Positions 16,614 to 25,303 of a stretch of 64,000 nt of DNA are shown in pieces (within the stretch, counting starts at the first letter, position 1; every line of letters begins with the position of its first letter). The translations under genes and the position numbers were made by a program. The notes under the pieces were generated by a model, which worked only from the letters and a program-made list of their open reading frames with translations, did no database searches and was not told where the DNA came from. The stretch comes from an uncultured Muribaculaceae bacterium (GTDB lineage Bacteria > Bacteroidota > Bacteroidia > Bacteroidales > Muribaculaceae). The stretch spans positions 31,070 to 95,069 of the forward strand of contig CAJUOB010000001.1 of the NCBI GenBank assembly GCA_910587915.1. Direction: 5' to 3'.

Positions 16614-18274
16614 CAGTATTTAAACGAGCTGCCACCAAGGAACTCCCGCAGGAGACTCGTGGACGGGATGAGTGCCGGATTAATAGGCACGAAATAACTC
16701 AGGAACTTGCGCAGACGGTAGGCTTCGGCATATTCCGGCACATCGGATGGCACACCACGCAGCACACTCTCTGCATAGTCCTTGATCACTCCAAGCTCAA
16801 AAAGAAGTGAGGAGTTGAACATAGCATCGGCATTTTCCTGATAGGGGAATATCCATTTTTCCTCGCCACGGCGCACGCTTGGCCAGCGACGGATAGTCTC
16901 TTCGGCTGAGGTGCCGCGGTATTTATGGTCGCGGATGATGCGGCGCAGCAATCGGTTGTCGGTAGTGGGCACCCAGTTGTGCTCATCGAGCGAAAGCGTG
17001 GTCAGCGCCGACACATACACCCGGTATTTCATCGCCTCGGGGATATTGGCTGTCAACTCCGGATTAAGACCATGTATGCCTTCTATAAGCAGTATCGATC
17101 CCTCTTCGAGCTTGATGCGGTTGCCTTTGTACTGCCGGCGGCCAAGTTCGAAATTATACGTAGGCAGTTCCACTTCCTCGCCGGCGAGAATGCGGTTGAA
17201 GTCGCTGTTGAACTGCTCCAGGTCCAGGGCATAGAGCGACTCATAGTCATAGTCGCCATCGGCATCGCGCGGTGTCAGTTCGCGGTCGATGAAGTAATCG
17301 TCGAGCGAAATCATCTGCGGCTTCAGCAGATTGGTCATCAGCTGGATTGCAAGTCGCTTGGTCGTTGTGGTTTTGCCCGACGACGATGGGCCGGCAATAA
17401 GCACTATGCGTGCCCCACCCTCACGGTAGCGGCGCGTTATATCATCGCTGATATGGGCGAGCGCTTTCTCGTGCAAGGCCTCGGATACGTTTATGAGGTC
17501 GGCTGCCCGTCGGCTGCCCACATAGGTATTCAGCTCACCCACAGTGCTTACACCCACAATACGGTTGAACCGTAGGTACTCCGTAAAGGCGCCGTACATC
17601 TTCTCCTGGCGGATAGGCCGGGCTGCACGGGCAGGATTAGCCGGGTCGAAAGGCATAAGCAGGAAGCCACGTTTGTAGCGATGCAGGTCGAACACAGGCA
17701 CATAGCCAGTCGAAGGCGCCAGTGCGCCATAGTAGCTGTCGCTCACTCCGTCGAGGGTATAGTAGGTGGTGTAGAGCGGACGCGCGGTGCGCAGCAGCAG
17801 TGCAGTACTTTCGAGGCCTTCGCGGTCGAACATCTGCACCGCATCCGAGGTCAAGGCCTCATGTCGGCTGAAAGGCAGGTCGAGCGACACAAGACGACGC
17901 ATCTCGGTCTTCAGCGCAGCCACTATATCATCGCCGACCTCCTCGAAGCCATGCAGCAGGCAATAGTAGCCGTGCGCTATCGAATGCTCTATGGTCAGCC
18001 GAGTACCGGGGAGCACCGCAGCTACCGCCCGATACAGAAGCATGCACAGCGACCGGGTGTAGACACGTGGACCGGATCCCTGGGTGCATGCCTGGAATTC
18101 GACAAGTTTCGGAGTATATACTTCGTAGGATAGCGACTCCGTCTTATTGTTCACACGCGCGCAAATAGGATGAAAACCAAGTTCTGTCTCCACCGACACA
18201 GCCAGCGACAACAGTGTGGCACCGCCTTCAATCTCTATGTAGCGGTCTAAATTTTTACAGTATATCTTTATCAT
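16613..18274 (-). CDS. Nucleoside (uridine) kinase with ThrRS-like N-terminal domains
   Basis: A 553-residue cytoplasmic protein in two parts. Residues 1-65 form a TGS-like domain and about 70-230 resemble the second additional domain of threonyl-tRNA synthetase, with a degenerate HGYYCLL/HSIAH motif. From about 280 a P-loop uridine kinase/phosphoribulokinase domain follows, with Walker A IAGPSSSGKTTTTK, DDYF and a C-terminal base-binding region around EGIHGLNPEL. This fusion is widespread in Bacteroidetes and Firmicutes and is annotated as nucleoside kinase; the role of the synthetase-like part is unknown. Start ATG is at 18272-18274. Confidence 0.85.
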   Translation of the reverse strand: MIKIYCKNLDRYIEIEGGATLLSLAVSVETELGFHPICARVNNKTESLSYEVYTPKLVEFQACTQGSGPRVYTRSLCMLLYRAVAAVLPGTRLTIEHSIAHGYYCLLHGFEEVGDDIVAALKTEMRRLVSLDLPFSRHEALTSDAVQMFDREGLESTALLLRTARPLYTTYYTLDGVSDSYYGALAPSTGYVPVFDLHRYKRGFLLMPFDPANPARAARPIRQEKMYGAFTEYLRFNRIVGVSTVGELNTYVGSRRAADLINVSEALHEKALAHISDDITRRYREGGARIVLIAGPSSSGKTTTTKRLAIQLMTNLLKPQMISLDDYFIDRELTPRDADGDYDYESLYALDLEQFNSDFNRILAGEEVELPTYNFELGRRQYKGNRIKLEEGSILLIEGIHGLNPELTANIPEAMKYRVYVSALTTLSLDEHNWVPTTDNRLLRRIIRDHKYRGTSAEETIRRWPSVRRGEEKWIFPYQENADAMFNSSLLFELGVIKDYAESVLRGVPSDVPEYAEAYRLRKFLSYFVPINPALIPSTSLLREFLGGSSFKY

Positions 18275-18295
18275 ATTGCGGGTGTGTTTATATAT

Positions 18296-19099
18296 TTATG
18301 ATAGGGCCGAATCGCGGTCTATATCCTTGTCGGGACGCGCGTTCTGGCGGTCTTCCTCGATTTTTGCCAAGGTAGAGAAGCGGTATACAGCATCGTGCAC
18401 CGCATGGATGAATCCCGGAAGCCCGTCGCGGAAACCACCCTTGAGCACATAGCTCTTGAAGAAGCGGAAAGGTGGCTCATAGAAAAGCTTCATAGGCTTA
18501 TAGCGCTTGCTGCGTCGTGTCTTCTCGCGGTCGGTGTAGGCATTCATCTTTGTGAAGGTCTGGCCTACACTTTCGTTGGCCAGATGTATGAATGCCAAGT
18601 CGGTACGCGAAGCCGGAATATACACTTTCGGCCCGGCGTGCGAGGGCCTTGCATGTATTTCATAGGGCCACACGGCACCATTGCGGTTGAAGAAGCGCAG
18701 TATATAGTCGGGATAATACGCCCTCATCCAACGCCCCATAAAGTAATTCCTGATAGGAATCATGATGGCCCGCGGCGACGGATCTCGCTCTATCTCGGCA
18801 TAGAGATAGTCGGCCAAGGCCCGCGGCACAATTTCATCGGCATCCACAACAAGCACCCAATCATAGGCTGCCTCATGGATGGCGAAATCACGATAGGCCT
18901 CGACTATGCGGTGCTCTCCACGCTCCTTCGTCACCACCCTGGCACCCATGCGCCTGGCAATATCGGGAGTGCCGTCGGTACTCTCCATATCGACCACAAG
19001 AATCTCGTCGAAGGCCGCGAGAGCCTTCAGACACCGCTCCAGATGCTGCGACGCATTGTAGGTCTGCACCACGGCCGATATTTTAGGGCGTTCGTTCAT
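18296..19099 (-). CDS. Family 2 glycosyltransferase (WaaE/LgtF-like)
   Basis: A 267-residue GT-A glycosyltransferase. It has the nucleotide-sugar-binding strand ISAVVQTYNASQHLERCL, the VVDMESTDGTPDIA segment and the metal-binding DVD-like motif VLVVDADEIVP, then an RFFNRNGAVWPYEIHA acceptor-site region, all typical of LPS-core beta-glucosyl/heptosyl-modifying enzymes. No membrane span. It is the last gene of the cluster, overlapping the kinase gene by 4 nt (ATGA). It probably adds a sugar to inner-core LPS; the exact linkage cannot be deduced. Confidence 0.85.
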   Translation of the reverse strand: MNERPKISAVVQTYNASQHLERCLKALAAFDEILVVDMESTDGTPDIARRMGARVVTKERGEHRIVEAYRDFAIHEAAYDWVLVVDADEIVPRALADYLYAEIERDPSPRAIMIPIRNYFMGRWMRAYYPDYILRFFNRNGAVWPYEIHARPSHAGPKVYIPASRTDLAFIHLANESVGQTFTKMNAYTDREKTRRSKRYKPMKLFYEPPFRFFKSYVLKGGFRDGLPGFIHAVHDAVYRFSTLAKIEEDRQNARPDKDIDRDSALS

Positions 19100-19854
19100 T
19101 TCTTCTTTCCTCTGATAAATTCCTTGATGCGCCGCTTACGCCACAAACGGGCCTGACGCCGCGCATATATCTCTCTTATTTCAGCCTCCACAGCCGGCGG
19201 GTCGGACTGCAACGCAGCATATTCGCGGGCAAGAACAGCAAGCCCGTCGGCGGTATCGAGCACTGCACCGAAATTCGACATGAGCCGTTTGCGATCGCCG
19301 ACGCCGAACTCCACCCGGTTTATGTCGACCAGCGTGAAGTGGTAGACACCGGATTCATCGCGGCGGAAGAGTACATTTCCCTGGGTAAAATCCTTCATCA
19401 AAACGCCCGATGAGTGCAGACGGTTCATATACGAAGCCAATGCCTTGGCGAGCGCGGGAAAATCAGCGCGGTTCTCGGCGCCTCGGAGATCATCCAGTCC
19501 TTCGGCATAACGGCACACATAGTACGACGACTTCAGCAAACCCAAAGAGGTATTACATACCGCTGCAATCGGCTGTGGCGTGTCGAAACCAAGTTTCAGC
19601 AATTCATAGGCATTATTGTAGGCTCTCAATGCCTTTGGCAGGCGGCAGAAGCCATAGATGGCGCCTTTCACCACTCCCGGCTCGGCAAAACACTTGATGC
19701 ACGCGGGGACGGCCCCGGGGAGTACTCCCACCGTGTTGCGGCCACGGTATATCACCGAAATCCCTTCGGGCATTCCATCCGAGAATAAACGCTCGGCGAG
19801 CTTCTCCGAAGCAGCCACATCTGGGTTATAGAGCTTTATTCCCCGCATATACAT
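19096..19854 (-). CDS. Kdo/WaaP-type lipopolysaccharide kinase
   Basis: A 252-residue member of the lipopolysaccharide kinase (Kdo/WaaP, PF06293) family, which phosphorylates inner-core Kdo or heptose in the cytoplasm. Kinase-fold elements seen are SYYVCRYAEGLDDL hinge-like sequence, the catalytic loop MKDFTQGNVLF and the metal-binding DINR (LVDINRVEF). The C-terminus is very basic (RRQARLWRKRRIKEFIRGKKK), suiting binding to the membrane surface. The gene overlaps the GT4 gene by 29 nt and the GT2 gene by 4 nt. An alternative ATG lies two codons downstream. Confidence 0.8.
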   Translation of the reverse strand: MYMRGIKLYNPDVAASEKLAERLFSDGMPEGISVIYRGRNTVGVLPGAVPACIKCFAEPGVVKGAIYGFCRLPKALRAYNNAYELLKLGFDTPQPIAAVCNTSLGLLKSSYYVCRYAEGLDDLRGAENRADFPALAKALASYMNRLHSSGVLMKDFTQGNVLFRRDESGVYHFTLVDINRVEFGVGDRKRLMSNFGAVLDTADGLAVLAREYAALQSDPPAVEAEIREIYARRQARLWRKRRIKEFIRGKKK

Positions 19855-20908
19855 CCATTATTTTATTAAAGAAAACGTCATAGCCGAAACGCTCACGGAA
19901 GGTAGCACGAGCAGTCTCGCCCATGGCACTGCGCAGTGCCGGATCTGTGGCAAGCATACGGATGCCGGCCGCCAGCGATGATGCATCGCCCGGATGCACA
20001 AGCACACCATCGCGCCCATCGGTAATGATTTCCGTCGGGCCACCCGACGCACTCGCCACCACAGGGACTCCCTGACTCATGAATTCTATCACCGAGAGAC
20101 CGAACGACTCGGTGCCGACCGACGGAAGCACACCAATGTCGGCAGAGGCGATAGACGCATACACATCGTCGACACTACCGGCCCAATGCACACGCCCATC
20201 GATGCCGATATTGCCGCATCGGCGCATCAGAGGGAGCACATATTTAGCAGTACCGGTCCCCGCTATGGTAAGCTTCAAAGGTAAGTCCGAAAGCATGGCC
20301 ATCGCATCGATAAGGACATCCACACCCTTTTCCGAAGAGAGACGCCCCAGATAGAGCAAGCGGATATCGCCGTCGGCCGATTCCTCACGAGGCACATCGG
20401 TCGGAGCCACTATGGAATTATGCACCACATGCAGCTTAGCCTCGTCGCAGCCGGGTTTACCCGCAAGGAAGGCCGTGCGGGCAGCTTCCGACACAAATAT
20501 TACGGCATCGAGCTGCTTATATAGGTCACGCTCCATGGCGCTATCCTTAGCGGCCTTCACAAGATGTCGTGTCACGATCACCCGCACCTTGCTTGGTTCG
20601 GCCATGAGCCGTCGGGCACGCACGGCAGTGTAGGCATCTTTGAAATTATGGGCATGAATCACCACCGGAGCTTCCATGCGGTTGAGCACGCGTGCGAGCA
20701 CCATCGGGCTGAAAAAGTCCAACGCTCCGCGCAACGGCAAGTGCCCCGGTGTGAAGCCGGCGTCGCGGAATGGCTTGTCGACAGCCTCACGGCCACGGGT
20801 AAGCACTGCGACGCTATGGCCGTCAGCCTCGCTGCGGCGGCAGAGATCGAGCACATAGCGTTCTCCCCCGCCCCACACCTTATTTGATATCAGATGGACG
20901 ATGTTCAT
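19826..20908 (-). CDS. Family 4 glycosyltransferase
   Basis: A 360-residue GT-B enzyme. The N-terminal half opens with IVHLISNKVWGGGERYVLDL, the acceptor-site glycine loop; the C-terminal half has LLYLGRLSSEKGVDVLIDAM and the donor-binding E-x7-E region SVGTESFGLSVIEFMSQGVPVVASASGGPTEII. These are definitive GT4 features. It sits between the two GT2 genes and the LPS kinase in a tight minus-strand operon, so LPS core or O-unit assembly is the probable pathway. Donor and acceptor are unknown. Confidence 0.88.
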   Translation of the reverse strand: MNIVHLISNKVWGGGERYVLDLCRRSEADGHSVAVLTRGREAVDKPFRDAGFTPGHLPLRGALDFFSPMVLARVLNRMEAPVVIHAHNFKDAYTAVRARRLMAEPSKVRVIVTRHLVKAAKDSAMERDLYKQLDAVIFVSEAARTAFLAGKPGCDEAKLHVVHNSIVAPTDVPREESADGDIRLLYLGRLSSEKGVDVLIDAMAMLSDLPLKLTIAGTGTAKYVLPLMRRCGNIGIDGRVHWAGSVDDVYASIASADIGVLPSVGTESFGLSVIEFMSQGVPVVASASGGPTEIITDGRDGVLVHPGDASSLAAGIRMLATDPALRSAMGETARATFRERFGYDVFFNKIMDVYAGNKAL

Positions 20909-20917
20909 GAATAGTAT

Positions 20918-21673
20918 CTATTTATTGCGACGTTTCAGCCGCGATGCCGTGGCATAGGCATGGAGAGTGGCCCGGTAGCGGGTCACAGCTATGTCGTGCC
21001 CGGTAGATCCGTCGAGGATAGCGCCGTCGCGCAGATGGCACTTCAGAAATGCGCTGGCCGCCCTTAGCCATCGAAATGGCGCAGGGGCATCGATACCGGC
21101 GGCCGCCATCAGACGTCCGCGCAGTTCGGCATGCCGCAGTTCCTTGAAGTGAAGCTCCCCTATCTCACTGCAACGGAAGTGGAGCATATCGCCCTCGATG
21201 AGCTGCGGCTCTATACCACCGGCATAGGTCAGACGCTCGCCGACATCGAGCAAATCCCACGAGGCATATCTTTTGTCGAAGAGGCGTGTTTCCACTGCAG
21301 GATGCATGCCGCTGTGCGCTACCGGCACACCACACACATAGCTCACTACTCGGAAGCAGTACATGCGGTGGCTAAAACCATCGGCTTTAAGCCGGATGAT
21401 ATTGCGGCGCAGCTCTTCTGAAAGCACCTCATCGGCATCTATCGACAGCACATACGGAGCGCTGGCCAGCCCGGCGGCATATTGCCTCTGCGAGCCATAG
21501 CCGGTGAAATCGCGCTCGGTCACCTTGCACCCGTATCGCCGGCATATTTCGGCCGTGGAATCGGTGGAATGGGAATCGACCACCACAATCTCATCGGCCA
21601 CGCCAATAAGCGAGTTGAGACAACGCTCGATGTTGCGCTCCTCATTGCGTGTGATTATAGTAGCAGATAGCAT
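20918..21673 (-). CDS. Family 2 glycosyltransferase
   Basis: A 251-residue GT-A glycosyltransferase with SATIITRNEERNIERCLNSL at the N-terminus, VVDSHSTDSTAEIC and the DxD-type motif SIDADEVLS. It belongs to the same subfamily as the enzyme at 18296-19099 (WaaE/KdtX-like). It is the first gene of the four-gene cluster, 9 nt before the GT4 gene. Upstream lies a repetitive intergenic tract, so the promoter is likely within or beyond it. Confidence 0.85.
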   Translation of the reverse strand: MLSATIITRNEERNIERCLNSLIGVADEIVVVDSHSTDSTAEICRRYGCKVTERDFTGYGSQRQYAAGLASAPYVLSIDADEVLSEELRRNIIRLKADGFSHRMYCFRVVSYVCGVPVAHSGMHPAVETRLFDKRYASWDLLDVGERLTYAGGIEPQLIEGDMLHFRCSEIGELHFKELRHAELRGRLMAAAGIDAPAPFRWLRAASAFLKCHLRDGAILDGSTGHDIAVTRYRATLHAYATASRLKRRNK

Positions 21674-21905
21674 AGCTTCGATAGTTAGTAGTTATAAGTT
21701 AGGGGTTAGGAGTTAGGGAGTTAGAAGTTTGGGGAGTCAAGCGACGGGCCGACAGTTTGTGCCGTATCCGGCATCTTTCGCTCTTCATCCCCCTTAACTT
21801 CTTTAACTCCCTTAACTTCTTTAACTTTGTCAGGGGAGTCAAGCGACGGGCCGACGCCTCGTCTAACTCCCTCAACCTCTTTAACTCCCTTAACTCCTTT
21901 AACTT
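21674..21905. repeat. Degenerate TTAACTCC/GGAGTTA repeat tract with a 23-bp duplicated motif
   Basis: The gap between the GT cluster and the next gene consists of GTTAGGAGTTAGG-type repeats (21680-21728) and TTAACTTCTTTAACTCCC-type repeats (21790-21830 and 21862-21910). Two identical 23-bp copies of a GC-rich motif starting GGGGAGTCAAGCGACGG lie at 21731-21753 and 21833-21855. No coding potential is apparent. Confidence 0.8.
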
Positions 21906-21910
21906 TTTTA

Positions 21911-23110
21911 TCACAGCACTTCCAGGTCGCCGTCGACAACTTCGTGCCAGGGCAGACCGTTCTCGGCCAATGCAGCCAGGAAGGGATCGGGATCGAATTC
22001 CTCGACATTGCGCACACCCTTTAGGTTCCATTTGCCGGTGAGGAACATCATGGCGCCCACCATAGCCGGAACACCGGTAGTGTAGCTCACGGCCTGCATG
22101 CCGGTTTCCTTGTAGGCTGCTTCATGCGAGCAGTTGTTGTATATGTAGTAAGTCAGAGGCTGGCCTTCCTTGCCCTTGCCCGATATGCGGCAGCCAATGG
22201 ACGTTTCGCCATGATAGTTCTCGCCAAGATCCTGAGGATTGGGGAGCACTGCCTTGAGGAACTGCAGGGGCACGATCTTAGTACCGTTGTATTCCACCTC
22301 GTCGATGCGGGCCATGCCTATATTCTGAATCACACGCAGGTGAGTGAGATATTCCTGGCCGAATGTCATCCAGAAGCGCGCACGCTTGATTGTGGGGAAA
22401 TTCTGCACCAGACTCTCAAGCTCCTCATGATAGAGAAGATAGCTCTCGCGCGGACCGATATTGGGGTAGGTAAGGGTCTTGTGGAATTCAAGAGGCTTAG
22501 TCACCACCCATTCGCCTTCCTGCCAGTAGCGGCCATTCTGGGTGATTTCGCGGATGTTGATCTCTGGATTGAAATTAGTGGCGAAAGCCTTGCCATGGTC
22601 ACCGGCATTGCAGTCGACAATGTCGAGGGTCTCCATCTCGCTGAACCAATGCTTGGCGGCATATGCAGTGAATACGCCACTGACACCCGGGTCGAAACCA
22701 CAGCCGAGTATAGCGGTCAGGCCGGCCTGCTCGAAGCGCTCGCGATATGCCCACTGCCAAGAATACTCGAAGTGAGCCACGTCCTTGGGCTCATAGTTGG
22801 CCGTGTCGAGATAGTTGACACCGCACTGCAGGCAGGCTTCCATAATTGTAAGGTCCTGGTAGGGAAGAGCCACATTGATCACCAGTTCGGGCTTGTGGCG
22901 CTCCAACAGAGCCACAATCTGGTCTACATGGTCGGCATCGACAGTATCGGTGCTCACATTGGGCTTGCCTATGGATTTGGCAACGGCATCGCACTTCGAC
23001 CGTGTACGCGATGCTATGACTATTTCGGTGAATACCTCGGGATGCTGCGCACACTTATGGGCCACAACTGTGCCCACGCCTCCGCAGCCGATGATAACTA
23101 CTTTTGCCAT
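21911..23110 (-). CDS. Carboxynorspermidine synthase-like saccharopine dehydrogenase family enzyme
   Basis: A 399-residue NAD(P)-dependent enzyme with a Rossmann start MAKVVIIGCGGVGTVVAHKC, the SRTRSKCDAVA region and the segment NVALPYQDLTIMEACLQCGVNYLDTANYE typical of saccharopine dehydrogenase-like proteins. In Bacteroidetes this orthologue is generally carboxynorspermidine/carboxyspermidine dehydrogenase, which condenses aspartate semialdehyde with a diamine in the alternative spermidine pathway. The decarboxylase partner (nspC) is not in the window, so the assignment is by family only. It is followed downstream by a repeat tract and preceded (30 nt) by a flippase-like gene. Confidence 0.8.
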   Translation of the reverse strand: MAKVVIIGCGGVGTVVAHKCAQHPEVFTEIVIASRTRSKCDAVAKSIGKPNVSTDTVDADHVDQIVALLERHKPELVINVALPYQDLTIMEACLQCGVNYLDTANYEPKDVAHFEYSWQWAYRERFEQAGLTAILGCGFDPGVSGVFTAYAAKHWFSEMETLDIVDCNAGDHGKAFATNFNPEINIREITQNGRYWQEGEWVVTKPLEFHKTLTYPNIGPRESYLLYHEELESLVQNFPTIKRARFWMTFGQEYLTHLRVIQNIGMARIDEVEYNGTKIVPLQFLKAVLPNPQDLGENYHGETSIGCRISGKGKEGQPLTYYIYNNCSHEAAYKETGMQAVSYTTGVPAMVGAMMFLTGKWNLKGVRNVEEFDPDPFLAALAENGLPWHEVVDGDLEVL

Positions 23111-23140
23111 TGTTTTATATCTTTGTTATGTTTATTTTCT

Positions 23141-24157
23141 TCAATTCTGTCGGGTACGTTTCTTATCGAGAGCTATGGCTATGAAGGTGAAAATGCCGAG
23201 AGCTATGATAAGAAGCGTGTTGGCTCCGAGCACCAGATTGGCGAAAGCACCTGCCTGGGTTGCGCCGAGACCATAGATGCTTAGGCCGAAAATAGTGGCC
23301 CACTGCCACGGGCCTATACCGCCATTGGATGGCACCCCCATCGATATCGACGAAAGCACCCAGGTGACAAGCGCTGCCTGTATACCATGATCGGCAACGA
23401 TTTGCGCCGTAAACGGAAAAGCATAGAACGCCAGATAGTTCTGAAGGAAGTAGCATCCCCAGAGAGCTACCGTGAGCAGCAGCCAGCGGCCCTTGTGGGG
23501 CATCTTCACTATCACGGCAAAACCCTGCCACAGCTCGCGGACGGCATTCTGTATTTTCACGATCTTGGGATTGTCGGTCTTACGTGCCATAAAAATCCAT
23601 ATCGCCGCTACAAGGACCACCACCGCAGCCCATAGCCAGGGAGATTCCAGAAGACGCGCTATTGCCGCAAGGCTCTCGCCATTTTGGTGCAGATAGCTCA
23701 GGATAGCCTTCGACGACACTAAGAATGCCAGTAAAGCGAGGATGAGGACCGTAAGAGTATCGGCGAGACGGTCGGCCACCATCGAGCCGAATACAGTGGT
23801 GAACGGCGCATGCTGCCGCTGGGCTATATAGCCCGTACGCCACACCTCGCCAAGGCGGGGAAAGACAAGATTCACGGCATAGGTACCGAAAATACTGTAG
23901 ATAAGCACATAGAGCGGGGCCTTGATGCCAAGGGCACTCAACTGTATACCCCATCGCATAGCCCTTACCACATGAGAAAGCACAGCGAGAGCCAGGCCCG
24001 CAGCGATCCATCGGAAATCGCACTGCGAACGTATGATATCCAGCATCTCACGGAAATCTATGCCTGTAAAAAGGAGATAGCACAGCCCGATGCTGATTAT
24101 CAGCGGGATTACATATTTCATAATCTGACCCAGGCGAGAGCTTTTCTTCTTGTCCAT
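23141..24157 (-). CDS. Lysylphosphatidylglycerol synthase TM-region family membrane protein
   Basis: A 338-residue integral membrane protein with about eight hydrophobic helices and basic ends, matching the flippase-like LPG_synthase_TM (UPF0104) family. Conserved pieces are WIAAGLALAVLSHVVRAMRW and the RLGEVWRTGYIA loop, plus a GGIGPWQWA region near the C-terminus. It lacks the MprF lysyltransferase domain, so it is the transmembrane part only; such proteins are thought to translocate polar lipids or glycolipids. The start ATG is at 24155-24157, facing the divergent AraC gene across 174 nt. Confidence 0.85.
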   Translation of the reverse strand: MDKKKSSRLGQIMKYVIPLIISIGLCYLLFTGIDFREMLDIIRSQCDFRWIAAGLALAVLSHVVRAMRWGIQLSALGIKAPLYVLIYSIFGTYAVNLVFPRLGEVWRTGYIAQRQHAPFTTVFGSMVADRLADTLTVLILALLAFLVSSKAILSYLHQNGESLAAIARLLESPWLWAAVVVLVAAIWIFMARKTDNPKIVKIQNAVRELWQGFAVIVKMPHKGRWLLLTVALWGCYFLQNYLAFYAFPFTAQIVADHGIQAALVTWVLSSISMGVPSNGGIGPWQWATIFGLSIYGLGATQAGAFANLVLGANTLLIIALGIFTFIAIALDKKRTRQN

Positions 24158-24305
24158 ATCAATTGTGTTTAGAAATGCAAATGTACATATTTTTTCGGAC
24201 TATTCATAACGGCCCCAACATCTCCGGACAACGAACCATATGCCCTCTTTTGCTCAAAAAATATCCTTTTCCACCAATCGGCGGCATTATTAGAGCGTTT
24301 TTTCG

Positions 24306-24313
24306 TACTTTTG
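24306..24313 (+). promoter_or_regulatory. -7 element (TACTTTTG) of the AraC gene
   Basis: TACTTTTG fits the Bacteroidetes -7 consensus TAnnTTTG and ends 18 nt before the chosen ATG at 24332. It also argues against the longer TTG start at 24311, which would lie inside the element. Confidence 0.55.
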
Positions 24314-24331
24314 GCAGACAAAACACATCAA

Positions 24332-25234
24332 ATGGAATCTCAGCTTTCGAAAAAACTACAAGTTCTCGCAAGTATATCAGCCGATTACAGCCACATCGAA
24401 GACTCCTGCCTCATGGTGCATTTCGATTCCGACCTGAGCCGACACATGGGAGAGATGGTCATGCCGCGCTCGAGCGTGGAAGGCATGATCTGCATCCTTG
24501 TTTCCAAGGGTGCTATGGAAGTGGAAATAAACTCGGAGCGATACTCCGTAATCGACCCATCCATACTAATCGCACACCAGGGTGCACTCGTTCATCTCAC
24601 AAGCCCCGACTGGTCGGAAGTCGATGCTTATATGCTCCACCTGTCGTCGGAATTTCTGCAGGACATAAACATATCGTTCTCGGCCATCTCGGGAGAAACC
24701 CTGCTGTCGCGGCCATCGCCGGTGCTCGCTCTACGCGACCGCGAGCTTTCGGTGCTCATGCGATACTTCAAGCTGATCCATGCGGTGATGAGCGACAATT
24801 TCAACAATCAGCTCAACCGCCACATGGTGTCCAATATCATGGCGGCATTCTTCTATCAGAACGTGGCGATTCTCTACAAACGCCTCGACAACAACTACCC
24901 GGAGCGCCCGGGGTTGCAACGCAACAACTATGTGCACGAGTTCATGAAACTCGTCCATCTCCACTACACCAAGGAGAGGTCGGTCAGCTTCTACGCCTCG
25001 CGCCTGTTCATATCGCCTAAGTATCTGTCGCTGTTGGTAAAGGAAGCAACCGGACGTTCGGCGGCACGTTGGATCGATTATTTCGTGATAAACGAGGCTA
25101 AGAACCTACTGCGCTTTTCCGGCAAGAACATACAGCAGGTGGCCTACGCGCTCAACTTTTCCAACCAATCATCTTTTGGAAAGTACTTCAAGCATCTGAC
25201 CGGAATGTCGCCTACCGAATTCCAAAAGAACTGA
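24332..25234 (+). CDS. AraC family transcriptional regulator
   Basis: A 300-residue regulator with an AraC-type C-terminal double helix-turn-helix (about 200-300): RSVSFYASRLFISPKYLSLLVKEATGRSAARWIDYFVINEAKNLL and QQVAYALNFSNQSSFGKYFKHLTGMSPTEFQK are textbook. The N-terminal about 180 residues form a sensory beta-rich domain (a cupin-like shape), ligand unknown. I start at the ATG 24332-24334. It diverges from the flippase-like gene, a plausible target, and is followed by the S24 regulator gene. The ligand and regulon cannot be inferred. Confidence 0.9.
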   Translation: MESQLSKKLQVLASISADYSHIEDSCLMVHFDSDLSRHMGEMVMPRSSVEGMICILVSKGAMEVEINSERYSVIDPSILIAHQGALVHLTSPDWSEVDAYMLHLSSEFLQDINISFSAISGETLLSRPSPVLALRDRELSVLMRYFKLIHAVMSDNFNNQLNRHMVSNIMAAFFYQNVAILYKRLDNNYPERPGLQRNNYVHEFMKLVHLHYTKERSVSFYASRLFISPKYLSLLVKEATGRSAARWIDYFVINEAKNLLRFSGKNIQQVAYALNFSNQSSFGKYFKHLTGMSPTEFQKN

Positions 25235-25251
25235 CTGAAAACGAGCTGATA

Positions 25252-25290
25252 TTTGCGCAAATGCAATTTAAATTGTAATTTTGCGCAAAA
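25252..25290 (+). promoter_or_regulatory. Palindromic operator overlapping the S24 regulator promoter
   Basis: Two copies of the palindrome TTGCGCAA lie at 25253-25260 and 25281-25288, with a third palindrome CAATTTAAATTG (25264-25275) between them. The first overlaps a -33 TTTG (25252-25255), the second a -7 TAATTTTG (25276-25283), spaced 20 nt. Binding by the regulator encoded just downstream would block RNA polymerase, so autoregulation is the natural reading. Confidence 0.75.
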
Positions 25291-25303
25291 CAGTCTCTCT
25301 TAT

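Noticed and set aside
22124..23284. Plus-strand open frame opposite the saccharopine dehydrogenase-like gene
   Set aside because: Shadow frame without a family match.
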